Source: Astrothelium macrocarpum (lineage: Eukaryota; Ascomycota; Dothideomycetes; Trypetheliales; Trypetheliaceae). From it: 64,000 bases of DNA. The notes beneath the pieces were generated by a model. The model was given only the letters and a program-made list of their open reading frames with translations. It was not told where the DNA came from and did not search any database. Positions 1-11,135 of this stretch are shown here, one piece after another. The DNA is taken from the NCBI GenBank assembly GCA_021030915.1, contig JAGEMR010000001.1:558001-622000 (forward strand), read 5' to 3'. How positions within the stretch are numbered: the first letter of the stretch is position 1; each line of letters starts with the position of its first letter. The position numbers and the translations under genes were made by a program.

Positions 1-1308
1 ACTCAGATGATATCAGAAAGTTCAAAGCAAATTTGAACGGTCACACCGAGGCCATCAATTTGTTGCTTAATACCATCCAAATGAATAGAATGACATTGGA
101 CAGCCGCATACAAAAGAGTCTGGCTGGCCGAATCCAGGATGCTTACTTTCAATGCATGGCAAAACTTGGGACGGTATATGCTACAGTCTTAAACAGTCTG
201 GAGCAAGGCAAACAACTCCTCACTATTACGACAAATGTTTTGCAGACGAATATCCGAATCTTTCAAGCAATCATTCAAGTCCAAAAGACAATCACAGCTA
301 TTCCTGGGCAAATTGAGCGGCAACAGCCAGTTTTTCTGGTTGACGCATTGGGTAGATGGAGTCCATTCTACTTGGAATTCATAAGATCATCCGACGCCTT
401 TAAAGCAGTTCTGATCGAAAATTTTAGAAAGGTTGGGGCTTCGTCGAAGATTAAAAACGATGAGTTTGTCCTTGAAGATGCCGCTTCTAAAACAGACATT
501 GACCTTGACATGGACTGGGAAACGACTTTTTACCCAGGACAACGTGTTGATATGAGCATGATCTTCAAGAGTCATTCTGCAAGTTATGCAAGAATTTGCC
601 CAGGTTGCAGACGAACCGCCCCGCCTCTACCAATTGAATGGAAATGGTAGGTTAGACACACACGGTCTATCCAACAAGCTAACGCATGCGAACAGCACTC
701 ATTGTGGGCTTGTATTTTCCAGCATTTTAGGACAGGAGGAGGCTGAAAAACGGTATTCCGAGGAAGATTCATCAAGAGAATTAGGAGAACATTCAACTCA
801 ACTTGTAAATTCACAGGCGTCTCTTTCAACCGTTTTGAAGAGAAAACGTCCAGCTCCGGAGGTTGGCCCAGAGCTCTTTCGCAGGGTACGGATGCATTTC
901 ACTAAGACGGCGATCGATCCCTCCATGTCACACGTGGTACAATCGAGTGCTCCTTCACAGACACGTATTAAGAGGATTTTGCGCCGCCCACGACCACGAC
1001 CACCACGACCACCACCAATGCCAACAGAACTCATTTATGCCCTGAACACTCTCATTCAGCAATATCCGGAGGCCCATTTCAATGGCTTCATGCGATACAC
1101 GCCGATTTCAACAATCACTGAAGAAGTCATCAGTATCGAAAAAGTTCAAGCAGAACAGGATGCCGGCCGCGTAGAATGGGTGTTCATACCGAAAATCAGA
1201 TGTTTAGATTGTCCAGGTAGAGTTTATAATTTTCCGGTCGAGAATTTCCAAATACACCTCCAGAATCGCGGACACTTAGATAATTTGGCGAGGCACAAAA
1301 ACATATGA
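1..1308 (+). CDS. Fungal ubiquitin-like-domain protein, 5' truncated
   Basis: The reading frame is already open at base 3, so the gene starts outside the window. Exon A runs to 646. A 49-nt intron (647-695, GTAGGT...CTAAC...ACAG) removes an in-frame TAG, and exon B runs 696-1308. The N-terminal part is helical. It is followed by QPVFLVDALGRWSPFYLEF and a block ending PGQRVDMSMIF, which I recognise as the fungal ubiquitin-like domain (ULD) family. Splicing creates a CPGC...CTHCG pair of CxxC motifs across the junction, which supports the intron. The C-terminus carries IPKIRCLDCPGRVYNF...FQIHLQNRGH, a second conserved Cys/His block of the same family. A low-complexity RRPRPRPPRPPP run lies between them. 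Molecular function is unknown; family members are usually annotated only by the ULD domain. It faces the cupin gene tail to tail. Confidence 0.8.
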
Positions 1309-2063
1309 TTGTCAGGAGACGATCACCGGGATAAAAGGCTTGAACAGAAGAGGCGCCAGTGAAAATCGGGATCACTTACGAGGGAGCTCTTAAGTTCAAA
1401 TCGCGCGTATCAAATCACTGTATACGTTGCACGGTAGTATGAGGGAGTAGCTACCCAGGCGAGGCCATGCAAGAGAGATGGACGATGGGGAAGGGATCGT
1501 GTAGGCATGACCGAGAATCTTTCAATTAAAGTAGAGCGCAACTAGTAGAAGCCTAGGCGCTCGAGAACGTGGCAGAACTTGGAGAAAATGCCCTTCATGA
1601 CCTTAGCTGCCTCGGATTCGTGGAGGGTAAAGAGATTTGAGCAGTAATCTAAAGATGGTGGAGCACGTTAGCTACCTCTTTGTGTCGCTAGAAATTAGAA
1701 TGTTGTCAGTATAGGAACCTTTATTAGTAATCAGGATGCAAAAGATCTATTGTTCATGTCATCTCGAGCACCGATCTGTGATCAGTTTATGCCAGTGACA
1801 TAACGTGGATTTAGCATTAAGAATAGAAAGACAAATATCTTAAGGCATAACACGTCACACGTGACGCTTGTATAAATCCAACCGCTCGTTGTGTGAATGT
1901 ACAAGATATCGTGGCAAAGGGTTGGAGCGATGGAATGATATTGAAATCGAGACATGTGATGCTTGATAGGTAATTTTACAAGAATTCAATAAAAAGAGGA
2001 GGGAGGAGTCCGGAAGCCGCCAATTCCGGCTTGGAGTACATTTTAGAACATCCATTCAAGTTT
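1309..2063. other. Intergenic, no gene seen
   Basis: This is the 755-bp tail-to-tail gap between the ULD gene and the cupin gene. Only short unsupported ORFs are present. I see no RNA gene or repeat. Confidence 0.6.
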
Positions 2064-2834
2064 TTAGGAATCTTTGGATCTTGTGGTTGATCTTTCTTCC
2101 AAAAGCCGAAGCGGCGTATGTTCTTTGCTCACAGCCTTAACACCACAAAGTGCACCAACAAACGCCACGAGCTCGAGAACACAATGCGTAAAAGTCATGT
2201 TTAACTTTCTTCCAATGCCTTTGGATTGATCAAGGAAACTTGCATTCACAAAGACTGGGAAATTGTCTAAATCTCGGAAGATGATCATCAAGTTTAATAT
2301 TAACCAGACGTCTATCACGCCAAGTCGGATTTTGGATATGGTGGCAGATATCAGAGTACTGTGCTGCCTCTCAGGGGCTTTGTAAAGCTTTCGAAGCTGC
2401 TCCGCAGAAAGGATGGCGCCATTGAGATTCCAGAAAAAGATTGATTTCTCCACGTCCGTGGGTTCGGTGCGTTCAACTACGACGACGTCTTGATTTTCGT
2501 TATTTTCGCCCTCGCTGGAAGCTTCAGACTGAGCATTGCTTGGCACACGCTGCCATTGATGCCATGCGTCTCGGGGAATACGCACGGTTATGCTATGCGA
2601 TCCAAGCGATGAGTTTTTTGCGCGAAAAATCTGCGTTTGGCCTTCAAGGGTGACTTGGATCGCACCTCGGATGACGTGGAGATACTCGGTATGCGACTCG
2701 TGCCAATGAAGACCGCTTGACCAAGTGGATCCAGGAGGTAAGGTTATCGTAGTCTGGTACGGTTCTGAAAGGTCATAAATGACAGCGTTGGGAAAAGGAC
2801 GAAAGATGATACGCTGGCCTGCAGAAAAAGCCAT
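2064..2834 (-). CDS. Cupin-2 domain protein with hydrophobic C-terminal segments
   Basis: Single exon of 256 aa. A cupin motif 1 is visible at residues 41-50 (GLHWHESHTE, putative metal ligands His43, His45, Glu50). A motif-2-like stretch follows at about 84-93 (VRIPRDAWHQW, His92 as the likely fourth ligand). The beta-barrel core therefore lies in residues 25-100. An acidic, low-complexity linker (about 100-125) follows. The C-terminal half has hydrophobic stretches (around VIDVWLILNLMIIF and LELVAFVGALCGV) that could be membrane segments, so the cupin may be membrane tethered. Substrate and reaction are unknown. The start is the first ATG in the frame, just before the cupin fold, and no intron is needed. 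The gene stands alone between two gene-poor stretches. Confidence 0.75.
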   Translation of the reverse strand: MAFSAGQRIIFRPFPNAVIYDLSEPYQTTITLPPGSTWSSGLHWHESHTEYLHVIRGAIQVTLEGQTQIFRAKNSSLGSHSITVRIPRDAWHQWQRVPSNAQSEASSEGENNENQDVVVVERTEPTDVEKSIFFWNLNGAILSAEQLRKLYKAPERQHSTLISATISKIRLGVIDVWLILNLMIIFRDLDNFPVFVNASFLDQSKGIGRKLNMTFTHCVLELVAFVGALCGVKAVSKEHTPLRLLEERSTTRSKDS

Positions 2835-5309
2835 TGCGCATAGACGCGGAGATTATACATTGAACATTACCGGTATTGACATTCATCATGTTTGGATCGA
2901 AGATCACTTTTGTATTGATGATACTCATCCAGTCATTCTGCCTCTGGATGGTAGGAAATTAGTAATTTGGCGGACAAGCTCCGCTTCGCTTATAAAATTA
3001 GTAAGGAGGGTTCCGTTCTCACCCATTCCGGAAGAATGCTTAGCTAAAATGAGGTGTTTTGGATGCCTTGTTTTGCGTCGAAGCATGAAATGAATCCACA
3101 CGTTAAGACTATGTTCGAGGCGCTGTTTTCTTCGGGGTAAATCAATCAATAAATTGATCGGCGCTTTGACACTGGCAGGTACGAGGAATTACGCGATTTT
3201 AGGCCACCCAACCGGCAAGGGTCTTTTGGATAAATTGTGCAATCAATATCCAGCTTGGCGCTTTAGAATCAGCCATAAGCTTATTCCGATGAGTTCTTGA
3301 ACCCATTGTAATGGAACAAAGTTTTCCGAGTCCAAAGCAGGGGGTTGCTTGAAAAATGGATAGGGTTCGTTTGCAAGGCTCTTCGGTTCCTCGGCTTGGC
3401 AGGCCGGTAGAGCCTATCCAATGTCATGCATTATCAGAGGATTCTGTAGAGCTCAAAAGTTTCATAAACCATGGAATTTGCTCGTCTTAAATAAACGGCG
3501 CCGCCGACTATTGCGATACCTCACTGAAGATAAGGAATTGTACCTAGCCAGTGCCAGGTTTTCTCGGCCGAGCTGGTGTTGCTTGATCGATCCCTTTTGG
3601 CCGTTTGCGTATTCGGAATGCATCCGTAAGGTATTCCTAGGCCGGTCGAAATATTCCAGGAGGATTTTGTATGCAGTTTTTGCTCCGTCTGCATGCTGTT
3701 CCACACAGCGTCGAAATTTCTAATAATAGACGTTCTGATCTGCGTCTGCACGTGGTCGTGGAGACTGTCATAAGAATGTGGTTCTTGGGATCTGGCTCGG
3801 ATGCGTGTGCCTTTCAAGGTATGGAGTGAGGCTGACCTAATGGAAATCGAATCTCATTAACTAGTGCGCCGAGGCTCCCAAGTCTCGTGTCAAGATTTGA
3901 AGTGACTCCTGGCTAGCATTTGCTCGTGGTCAGGCGACATTAGGGGCAGCGGTGATTCGTGGAGACATCAGCCGCCTAATGGTCAAGCTCGGGGCTACCT
4001 GGCTGCTCGGTACATAATATCTCTCGAGCTAATATCGACCGATCCACAATTCTATTATCCGCACAAATCTATGCTTATTGGGTAATTCGGATTACATGGG
4101 TGTACAGGCACCATGAGCCCTGCATAATGAAAGGCGACGCAGGGCATCTTTGGTGAGAGGCGATCATTTAGGTAACGAAAGGAAATATTACCCAGGCAAT
4201 CTAGACCAGCAAAATCGTCCTCATTCGTACAATGCTCACGTTGTTGCCTGTACGTATATGCGACGTGCGATAATGAATCTTCGCCTACCGTTGGTCATGA
4301 ACAAACTGTGACGGAGGTGGAGGAACGCCATGGCGGGAGCCGGCACGAGCTTTTCAGCCAACCGTTCACCGCTGCACCGCTGGTAGCCGTTGGCTTGAAG
4401 ACGGAGTCAGAACACCCGTGCGCTACTTGCTGCTTTTTGGCTGTTTCTCCAAACAAAGCATTTATGCGACGAGCCGAGAGTCAATATAGGGCGCAGAAGG
4501 ATGTAATGGAGGGTGGTTGTACGTACTGCTCGATTTGGCAGGAGCGAAACGTCTCAGGTCCATCGCGCAGTACTACATGCAAGATGGGCCGATGGGTCGA
4601 CAATCTGACAAACGAGTGCCAGCGCAGGACTGCAAGAATGCGGAGGCGCCGAGGGTGGAACTTGAAGAGGCGGAAAAGTCAGGTGTGGGGAAGAATGGAT
4701 TATCAGGCGGCTCAGCCAATAAGAAGGAGCCGCAACAACGGTCCAGGGCAACGATCCGCGCATTGCTCGTGTTTTGTAAGCTCGCAAAGGCATGCATAAC
4801 TGCAGCAACTGCCAGAAACGATGGAGCCGGCGGTCGCGGAGGTGATTGGTGATGTCGAGCATGCCTCGTTACATTAGTTGCCCTCTCACTGGGCTCGTAC
4901 GAAATGGCCCGCTGATGGTTGCATCTCGCGAGTTCGCAATGGGCCACCATCCCGGCCGGACCGCATCCAGCCATGTTGTAACATTGGGCCGCCACCCCGT
5001 GGATGACGGCGATTCACCATCCAATTGATGGACCGGTCATGCGCGAGCTTCTAGTTCAGGTGCGGAGGATTATCCGGGAGGAGCAAGGTCGCCGGTGTGA
5101 GAGGCAACACCAAGCCGCGTGCACGAAGCATATAAATTTCCCCCCAAATTGAATAGCGTGGATCATCAGGGTCCGTTCCCAGCGTGACCAGCCCCGGTTT
5201 TTCCCCAAGCATATAACCGTAGAACATCCCCGCAAACTACCGCCTTCCTCCACCTTTTGCGCTCCTACCACTGAGCATCTTCACCCAAGGCTCGATTGGT
5301 GCAGTCAAT
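2835..5309. other. Gene-poor stretch upstream of the sugar transporter
   Basis: 2.5 kb with no ORF I can support. Overlapping ORFs of 60-163 codons on both strands (for example around 3421-3817 and 4308-4995) have no recognisable domain and no consistent splicing. The last 250 bp contain two TATA-like motifs and pyrimidine-rich runs and form the transporter promoter. Confidence 0.5.
5131..5137 (+). promoter_or_regulatory. Candidate TATA element of the sugar transporter gene
   Basis: TATAAAT about 180 bp before the ATG at 5310. A second weaker CATATAA lies near 5209. They are placed by motif and distance only. Confidence 0.35.
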
Positions 5310-7014
5310 ATGGCCATCGGTAACATCTACCTCATCGCGGCCATCGCCGTCGTTGGCGGTGGTCTCTTCGGCTTCGATATCTCTTCCATGAGCGCCATGT
5401 AAGTCGGCTGGAAATCAATCAGTAATCTGATGAACTAACACCGTCGTGTAGTATATCGACCAACCAGTACTCTTGTTACTTCAACCAAGGCTCAATCAAC
5501 GCAGATGGCACTTGCGAAGGTCCCACTTCTACCACTCAGGGCGGTATCACTGCTGCTATGCCTGGCGGTTCTTTCATTGCTGCCTTGATCTCCGGTTATC
5601 TCTCCGACTACTTTGGACGTAAGAAGGCCATCATGATTGGCTGTGTCATCTGGTGCGTTTTTTAATGAATGAATTGATTGACCGGTGGGCTTAGACTGAT
5701 TATTCTCTCAGGGTCATCGGCTCAACCATTTGCTGCGCTTCTCAAAACATCGGCATGCTCGTGGCTGGTCGTTTCATCAACGGTTTCTGTGTCGGTATTT
5801 GCTCTGCCCAGGTCCCCGTCTTCATCTCTGAGCTTGCTCCTCCCACCAAGCGTGGTCGTCTTGTCGGTCTCCAGCAATGGGCCATTACCTGGGGTATCAT
5901 GATCATGTTCTACGTCTCCTACGGCTGCTCCTTCCTCAAGGGTCCAAAGGCTTTCCGTGTCCCATGGGGTCTTCAAATGATTCCAGCCATCCTACTCTTC
6001 TTCGGCATGATCTTCTTGCCTGAATCTCCACGTTGGCTTGCCCGCAAGGACCGCTGGGAGGAATGTCACGCTGTCCTTACTCTTGTGCACGGCAAAGGTG
6101 ACCCGAACAGCCCCTTCGTTGCCCGCGAGTACCAGGAGATCCAGGACACATGGAAATTTGAACGCGAGAATGCCGACGTCAGCTACCTGGAGCTCTTTAA
6201 GCCTAACATGATCAACCGTACCCACATTGGCTATTTCACTCAGGTCTGGTCTCAGCTTACTGGTATGAATGTCATGATGTACTACATTACCTACGTCTTC
6301 TTAATGGCGGGTCTTACCTCCAACACCAATCTTGTTGCCTCGTCCATTCAGTATGTCATCAACGTCGTCATGACTGTTCCGGCTCTTCTCTTTGTTGACC
6401 GATGGGGTCGTCGTCCAACTCTATTGGTTGGTGCAGCTTTGATGATGACCTGGTTGTTTGCCAACGCTGGTATATTGGCATCATATGGCCAATACGTCCC
6501 TGGCGGTGTCCAGAACAAGCCCGAAGCCAAGATCCAAGTCACTGGTCATGCCTCTAAAGCAGTCATTGCTTGCTCTTATCTCTTTGTCGCCTCATATGCA
6601 CCAACTTGGGGTCCAGTTTCCTGGATTTACCCACCGGAGCTCTACCCTCTCCGTGTTCGTGGTAAGGCTGTTGCTCTTGCTACCTCTGGCAACTGGATCT
6701 TCAACTTCGCCCTCGGATATTTCGTACCACCAGCATTTGAGAACATCACCTGGAAGGCGTATATTATCTTCGGAGTCTTCTGCATTGCCATGTTCATCCA
6801 CGTCTACTTCATGTTCCCTGAGACTGCCGGCAAGCCACTTGAGGAGGTCGAGGCCATGTTTACTGACCCGAGTGGTCCTCGCTACATCGGTACTCTTGCC
6901 TGGAAGACCCACGTGGCCTTTAAGGATGCTGTTGCCCTCGAGCATGGCGATTTCGAGAAAAAGATCTCCAACGAGTACAGTCCTGAGCGTCTCGAGCATA
7001 CCACTGAGAAGTAA
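5310..7014 (+). CDS. MFS sugar (hexose-type) transporter
   Basis: Exons 5310-5398, 5452-5652 and 5712-7014 encode 530 aa. Introns are 53 and 59 nt, both GT-AG and in phase. It is a plasma-membrane sugar/H+ symporter-type protein of the MFS sugar porter family with twelve hydrophobic segments. The N-terminus MAIGNIYLIAAIAVVGGGLF runs straight into GFDISSMSAII in helix 1. GRKKAIMIG follows in loop 2-3, then GRFINGFCVG, the PESPRW motif (LPESPRWLARKDRW), the second-half DRWGRRPTLL, and FPETAGKPLEEVE after helix 12. These features match fungal high-affinity glucose/hexose transporters; substrate specificity is not readable. The start is the only ATG giving a complete first helix. The upstream region has TATA-like elements and C-rich runs. 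Confidence 0.9.
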
Positions 7015-7506
7015 GGTGCTTCGATTCAGATTCTTTAGTGCTTTTCATAAAGGTCAAGGTTCGATATTGTATGAGTATAGAGCGATGAGCTTTCACTTAC
7101 CATACACGACGGACTCCTCATTAGCTTGATCACGTCGCTACATATACCTCTTTAGCATGTAATTACAAGCGTGCTCTCATTACGAGTTCACGAACAATTA
7201 GCATTAAATGGATCAAAACAATTTCCTTTTGCAACAAACAATCTTGAACTGAGCATGTCGTGAGACGGAAGTGAATGAAGAGTTGACGTTGCGTTGTCTG
7301 CAGTGCCACTCGCTTAAATGCGATTGTTTGTCGTGCCGCAAAGTCAGCTCAGGTCACCAGCACAGTCGTCATAATTCGGACTTTTGTCTCAAATGAGAAC
7401 ATGCTGAAAAGCAATTTGGCCTATAAGAGCTTACTTAAGCTTCATGTTCTATGACTTCCGTCCTTGCTCCCCTCTGCTAACAATCCACTAGCTTCTCCCC
7501 TTCAAA
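7015..7506. other. Intergenic, 3' region of transporter and promoter of hydrolase
   Basis: 492 bp between two same-strand genes. No ORF, repeat or RNA gene is recognisable. Confidence 0.55.
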
Positions 7507-8514
7507 ATGGAAGCTCCACCTTTCGAACAACGCATGTACCCCGGAAACCTCCACCACATCGCACCCACCGTCTACGCCTTCGAACACTCGCCGTCCTCAC
7601 CAACCTCCAAGCCTCTCACCAACACCCTCCTCTTCATCCCCGGCCTCTACAACACTCTCCTCACCCCCACCTACCCCGCCGTCCTCGCCACCCACCTCCC
7701 CCCAACCTGGCGCCTTGTCCGCATCGCCCTCTCCTCCACCGGCGAAGCCTGGGGCACCAAATCCCTCCGACAAGACGCACGCGAAATCGCTGAAGCCGTC
7801 GCATACTTCCGCGCGCTCCACCAGCGCACCACCACCAACGACAATGGCAGCTCCGGCCGCATCGTGCTGATGGGCTTCTCCACCGGCTGCCAAGACATCC
7901 TGGAATACCTCGTCGGCGGCAGCCACGCAGCGGCGCAGCGCGAGAACAAGCCCGTGCTGGCGCTCGCGCAGCCCGTCGACGCCGTCGTCCTGCAGGCGCC
8001 CGTGTCCGATCGCGAGCTGCTCGAGCGCGACATGCCCGCGGACCTGCTGGCGGAGGCGGTGACCACCGCGCGAGATTTGGTTGCGGTGGGCCTTGGGGCG
8101 CAGGTGCTGTCGGCGCGGCTGACGGGCGCGGTGTTTCCTGCGGCGCCGGTGTCGGCGGAGAGGTTTTTGGCGTTGGCTTCGCCGGCGCCGGAGAGGGAGG
8201 GGGCAGATGACTATTTCAGTAGTGATTTCGGAGAGGAGAGGTTAAGGGAGACGTTTGGGCGGTGGCCGAGGTGGTTGAGGGGCCTGGTGCTGTTCAGTGG
8301 GGCAGATCAGTTTGTGCCAGAGGAAGTGGATAAGAGAGCATTGGTGGAGAGGTGGAGGGAGATGGTGGTTGGGGTAGGGAAGGGGGTGTGGGACGAGGAC
8401 AGTGGGTTGGTGGAGGGGGGGAAGCATGCCTTGGATGGAGAGGGGAGCGAGGGGATAGTGGAGGATGTGGTGAGGAGGGTCGTGAGGATGTTGGGCAGAG
8501 TGGCTGGCGGATGA
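7507..8514 (+). CDS. DUF1749 alpha/beta-hydrolase (SidJ-like esterase family)
   Basis: Single exon of 335 aa. The layout is that of an alpha/beta hydrolase: LLFIPGLYNTLL (oxyanion-loop region, about 41-52), the nucleophile elbow GFSTGCQD with Ser125, a late acidic residue in LFSGADQFVP, and His in EGGKHAL near the C-terminus. The pattern and the DUF1749/UPF0613 features match the family that includes the Aspergillus siderophore esterase SidJ. A role in siderophore hydrolysis is possible but cannot be inferred here, because no siderophore genes are nearby. Codon usage is strongly G/C-rich in the second half. The gene ends about 130 bp before the end of the convergent SurE gene. Confidence 0.82.
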   Translation: MEAPPFEQRMYPGNLHHIAPTVYAFEHSPSSPTSKPLTNTLLFIPGLYNTLLTPTYPAVLATHLPPTWRLVRIALSSTGEAWGTKSLRQDAREIAEAVAYFRALHQRTTTNDNGSSGRIVLMGFSTGCQDILEYLVGGSHAAAQRENKPVLALAQPVDAVVLQAPVSDRELLERDMPADLLAEAVTTARDLVAVGLGAQVLSARLTGAVFPAAPVSAERFLALASPAPEREGADDYFSSDFGEERLRETFGRWPRWLRGLVLFSGADQFVPEEVDKRALVERWREMVVGVGKGVWDEDSGLVEGGKHALDGEGSEGIVEDVVRRVVRMLGRVAGG

Positions 8515-8646
8515 GATAGATTGGGTATATGAGTTGGTAAAAAAAAGCATTCAGTCTATTGTCTTGTATGACATCTATGGATCTAGACCATACATATGGT
8601 GTGATGAGGCTATCAATCCGTTACGCATACTCAATCAATGCGAGCT

Positions 8647-9804
8647 TATAGCCTCAGCTCGCCCTCGAACCCAGAGGCGTGCATGAAATTTGCTCGTAAC
8701 GGTGTAATACTGCACCAAAAGTCAGCTTAACCGTATAATCCAAAAACTCTCACGCGACCCAAGATTGCTCACCTCGTGTACCCCTGCCTGACCGCCCATC
8801 CATCGTTGCCTGGCGCACTCTTCTCCACACTCTCATGCACATCCTTAAACTGCGGCGCCCACCTAAAATGCTTATGCGTGTGCCTGACATGCTTCTCCTC
8901 CGCCCCTCCCACTTCCTCCCCCACCTCCCCCCTCCTGACCTCCTCCTCCCGCTCCACCGGCTCCTCATCCTCCTCCTCCGGCACCTCGACCTCCTGAAAA
9001 CAACTCCCGCTCTTCCACCGATTCTGCAGCATCTCCGTCCACAACACCTTGCGCCCAGCCACCCCCTCCACCAACGGCACATTCACACTGTACAGATGCG
9101 CGCGCTCCCAGTACCCCCCCTCGTTCCCACCCAGCCGCTCAATCAGCCTCACGCTGTGCCGGCTCGCCTCGCGAATCACCTCGGGCCGGTGCTCGCGGTC
9201 GAAGAAGGCGTACGACAGCGCGATGGCGCGCCGTCCGCACACGGCCGCCTCGAGCGCGCCGCCGAGCGTCCCCGACGACAGCGCGAACACGGCTGTCGTG
9301 TTGCGGCCGTAGTTCGGCCCGGACACGACGAGGTCGATGGGTGGGCGCCCCCGGAAGAAGTGGTGTAGCCCGAGCTGCACGCAGGAGGCTGGCGTGGAGG
9401 GGATCAGGATCCATTCTTCGACGGCGGAGGAGGTGGATAGGGTGGTGGTGGCGGTGGCGCTCGTTGTGGGGTCGGTGGCTTTGCTGCTGTCGCTGTCTCC
9501 ATAGGGACGGGAGTGGGTGGTGCCGTCGTCGTGGTGGAGAGTGCCCGGCCGGAAATAGCTGGGTCTGATGGCTTCGCCGACGAGGTGCGCTTTGCCGATC
9601 CAGGAACGCTGGGTGTGGGGAAGGATTACGGAGACTGTGTGACCTGCCGCTTGGAGCTCAGTGACGAGGGAGTGGACGTAAGGCGAGGATTTTTGAGAGG
9701 GCGGGCCATCGTCGTTGGTGACCTGGGAAAAAGACGGAAATTAGTAGGCCGAAAGGTATGGTGTGGTTCGATGAGGTCAGTGTTTTGCGTACGAGAATAT
9801 GCAT
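8647..9804 (-). CDS. surE: SurE-family 5'-nucleotidase / acid phosphatase
   Basis: Exon 1 is only 12 nt (9804-9793, MHIL). It is followed by a 70-nt intron (9792-9723), exon 2 (9722-8773), a 63-nt intron (8772-8710) and a short last exon ending near 8647 (last-exon end uncertain by several bases). About 341 aa. The tiny first exon restores the diagnostic SurE start MHILVTNDDGPPSQ, whose Asp-Asp pair binds the metal. SGPNYGRNT (SurE motif) and GALEAAVCGRRAIALS follow. The last exon restores the family ending GYTSITPLRANF. An acidic low-complexity loop (EEEDEEPVEREEE) sits in the C-terminal third. Members hydrolyse nucleoside monophosphates or act as acid phosphatases. The long minus frame alone lacks both ends, so annotation without the small exons would truncate it. 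Confidence 0.85.
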
Positions 9805-10153
9805 GGCCGATCACGAGAATACCAACCTGATTGATTTGGGTTTTGTGGTGAGATGAATCGGATTAAATATGCATCTTGGGGGCAAACAGTTTTCGAGATC
9901 TAACTTTGTGCGGCCCGAAATAGACACTATTTTTCTTGCGTTAGCAACCCTGAACCCAGTCACAATTTGCAGCTTGAGACCAGGATGTGATTGATGTAAT
10001 TAGGTACATTCGGTCAAAGTTTTCATATGCTGTATATTCAACATTCTTACAAAAAACATTTCTACAAATCTTATTTGGAGAAACAACATTCACATGTACA
10101 ATTCGCTTTAGACTTCGCCCTCCTTTACCCTTTGCTCCCGTTATGCAATGCGC
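9805..10153. other. Intergenic, promoter side of surE
   Basis: 349 bp between the surE start and the end of the SDR gene. AT-rich, with no feature recognised. Confidence 0.5.
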
Positions 10154-11135
10154 TTACTGAGAAGAACCACCAGAAATAGTTATGACTTGGCCTATCGCCA
10201 CATTATTAGCTTGACTGGCGGTTTCGCAAGATCCAGAGAGTATTCATACCGTTTATCCAACCACCATCCTCGCTCGCCAAGAAGCCAACAACTCGAGCGA
10301 CATCTTCCGGAACTGCGCACCGGTTGAGCGGGCAGATGTCTGCCATGAGGTTCTCGATCTTGTCCGCCGGCCAATCCGGCGATCCACCGGGAATGTAGTG
10401 CCATGCATTTTGGGTAAACATGTCACTCTTGATTCCTCCAGGTGCGACACCGTTCACCGTGATTCCTTTTCTACCGAAATCCGTCGCAAAGGACTTGATC
10501 ATTCCAATGACGGCCATCTTCGAAGCATTGTACAAGGCATGGTCCTTGACGCCCAGGAGTCCCGCAGCGATGGAGCTCATGAGGATCAGACGACCATTGT
10601 TTTCGAGATACTTGTAAGCTGCCTGGCCAACGAAGAATTGCGCTCTTGCATTCAAGTTGAACACGTGGTCATACTTCTCCTCCGTGATCTCCTCAGTGTT
10701 GTCCCAGCTCTCAGTACCCGAGTTGCTCATGACAATGTCGATGCGACCAAAATGCTTCTTGGTCTCCTCGAATAGCCGATTGATCTCGGATATCTTGGAA
10801 ACGTCGGCCTGGATACTGACGGCTTTGGCACCATTGCCGAATGCCTCTATCTCCTTGACGACTTCATCCGCAGAGCCCTTTGATGATTGGTAGTTGACTA
10901 CAACACTTGCGCCGCGCTTGCCAAGCTCAATGGCACATCCACGACCAATGCCTGGAGGATTGGTTAGCTGTACGTTGTAGCTTGGGTGGAATGTCTGTTG
11001 CAACGCAATTCCTCAAGATGGAAAGGAGAGCGCGTCACAAGACTAGAAGGTTCATTTACCTCGTCCTGCGCCCGTGATCAAAGCAACCTTTCCATGAAGA
11101 GAAGCAGTAGGTACGAGAACAGGTTGGACAGCCAT
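10154..11135 (-). CDS. SDR reductase, tri/tetrahydroxynaphthalene-reductase-like
   Basis: Exons 11135-11060, 10951-10250 and 10191-10154 encode 271 aa. Introns of 108 and 58 nt are GT-AG. Exon 1 supplies the Rossmann start VALITGAGRGIGRGCAIELG (NADPH-binding TGxxxGxG), and the last exon restores the family end WINGQVITISGGSSQ. Active-site residues are Ser in LILMSSIAAG and the Tyr/Lys of ALYNASK. IDIVMSNSGTESW, AQFFVGQAAYKYL, ITVNGVAPGGIKSDM and VVGFLASEDGGW match the family of fungal hydroxynaphthalene (DHN melanin) and versicolorin reductases. No polyketide synthase or scytalone dehydratase gene is in the window, so a melanin role is only a possibility. It probably acts in the cytosol. Confidence 0.85.

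Noticed and set aside
1381..1410. GTTCAAATC resembling a tRNA B box
   Set aside because: No A box or acceptor-stem pairing at the right distance, so no cloverleaf can be drawn.
4308..4995. Several overlapping ORFs of 100-163 codons on both strands
   Set aside because: No domain, no consistent splice sites, and all frames equally open through a G/C-balanced stretch; most likely chance.
8242..9380. Many long plus and minus frames over the hydrolase and surE genes
   Set aside because: Mirror frames of GC-rich coding sequence; only the frames with family motifs were kept.
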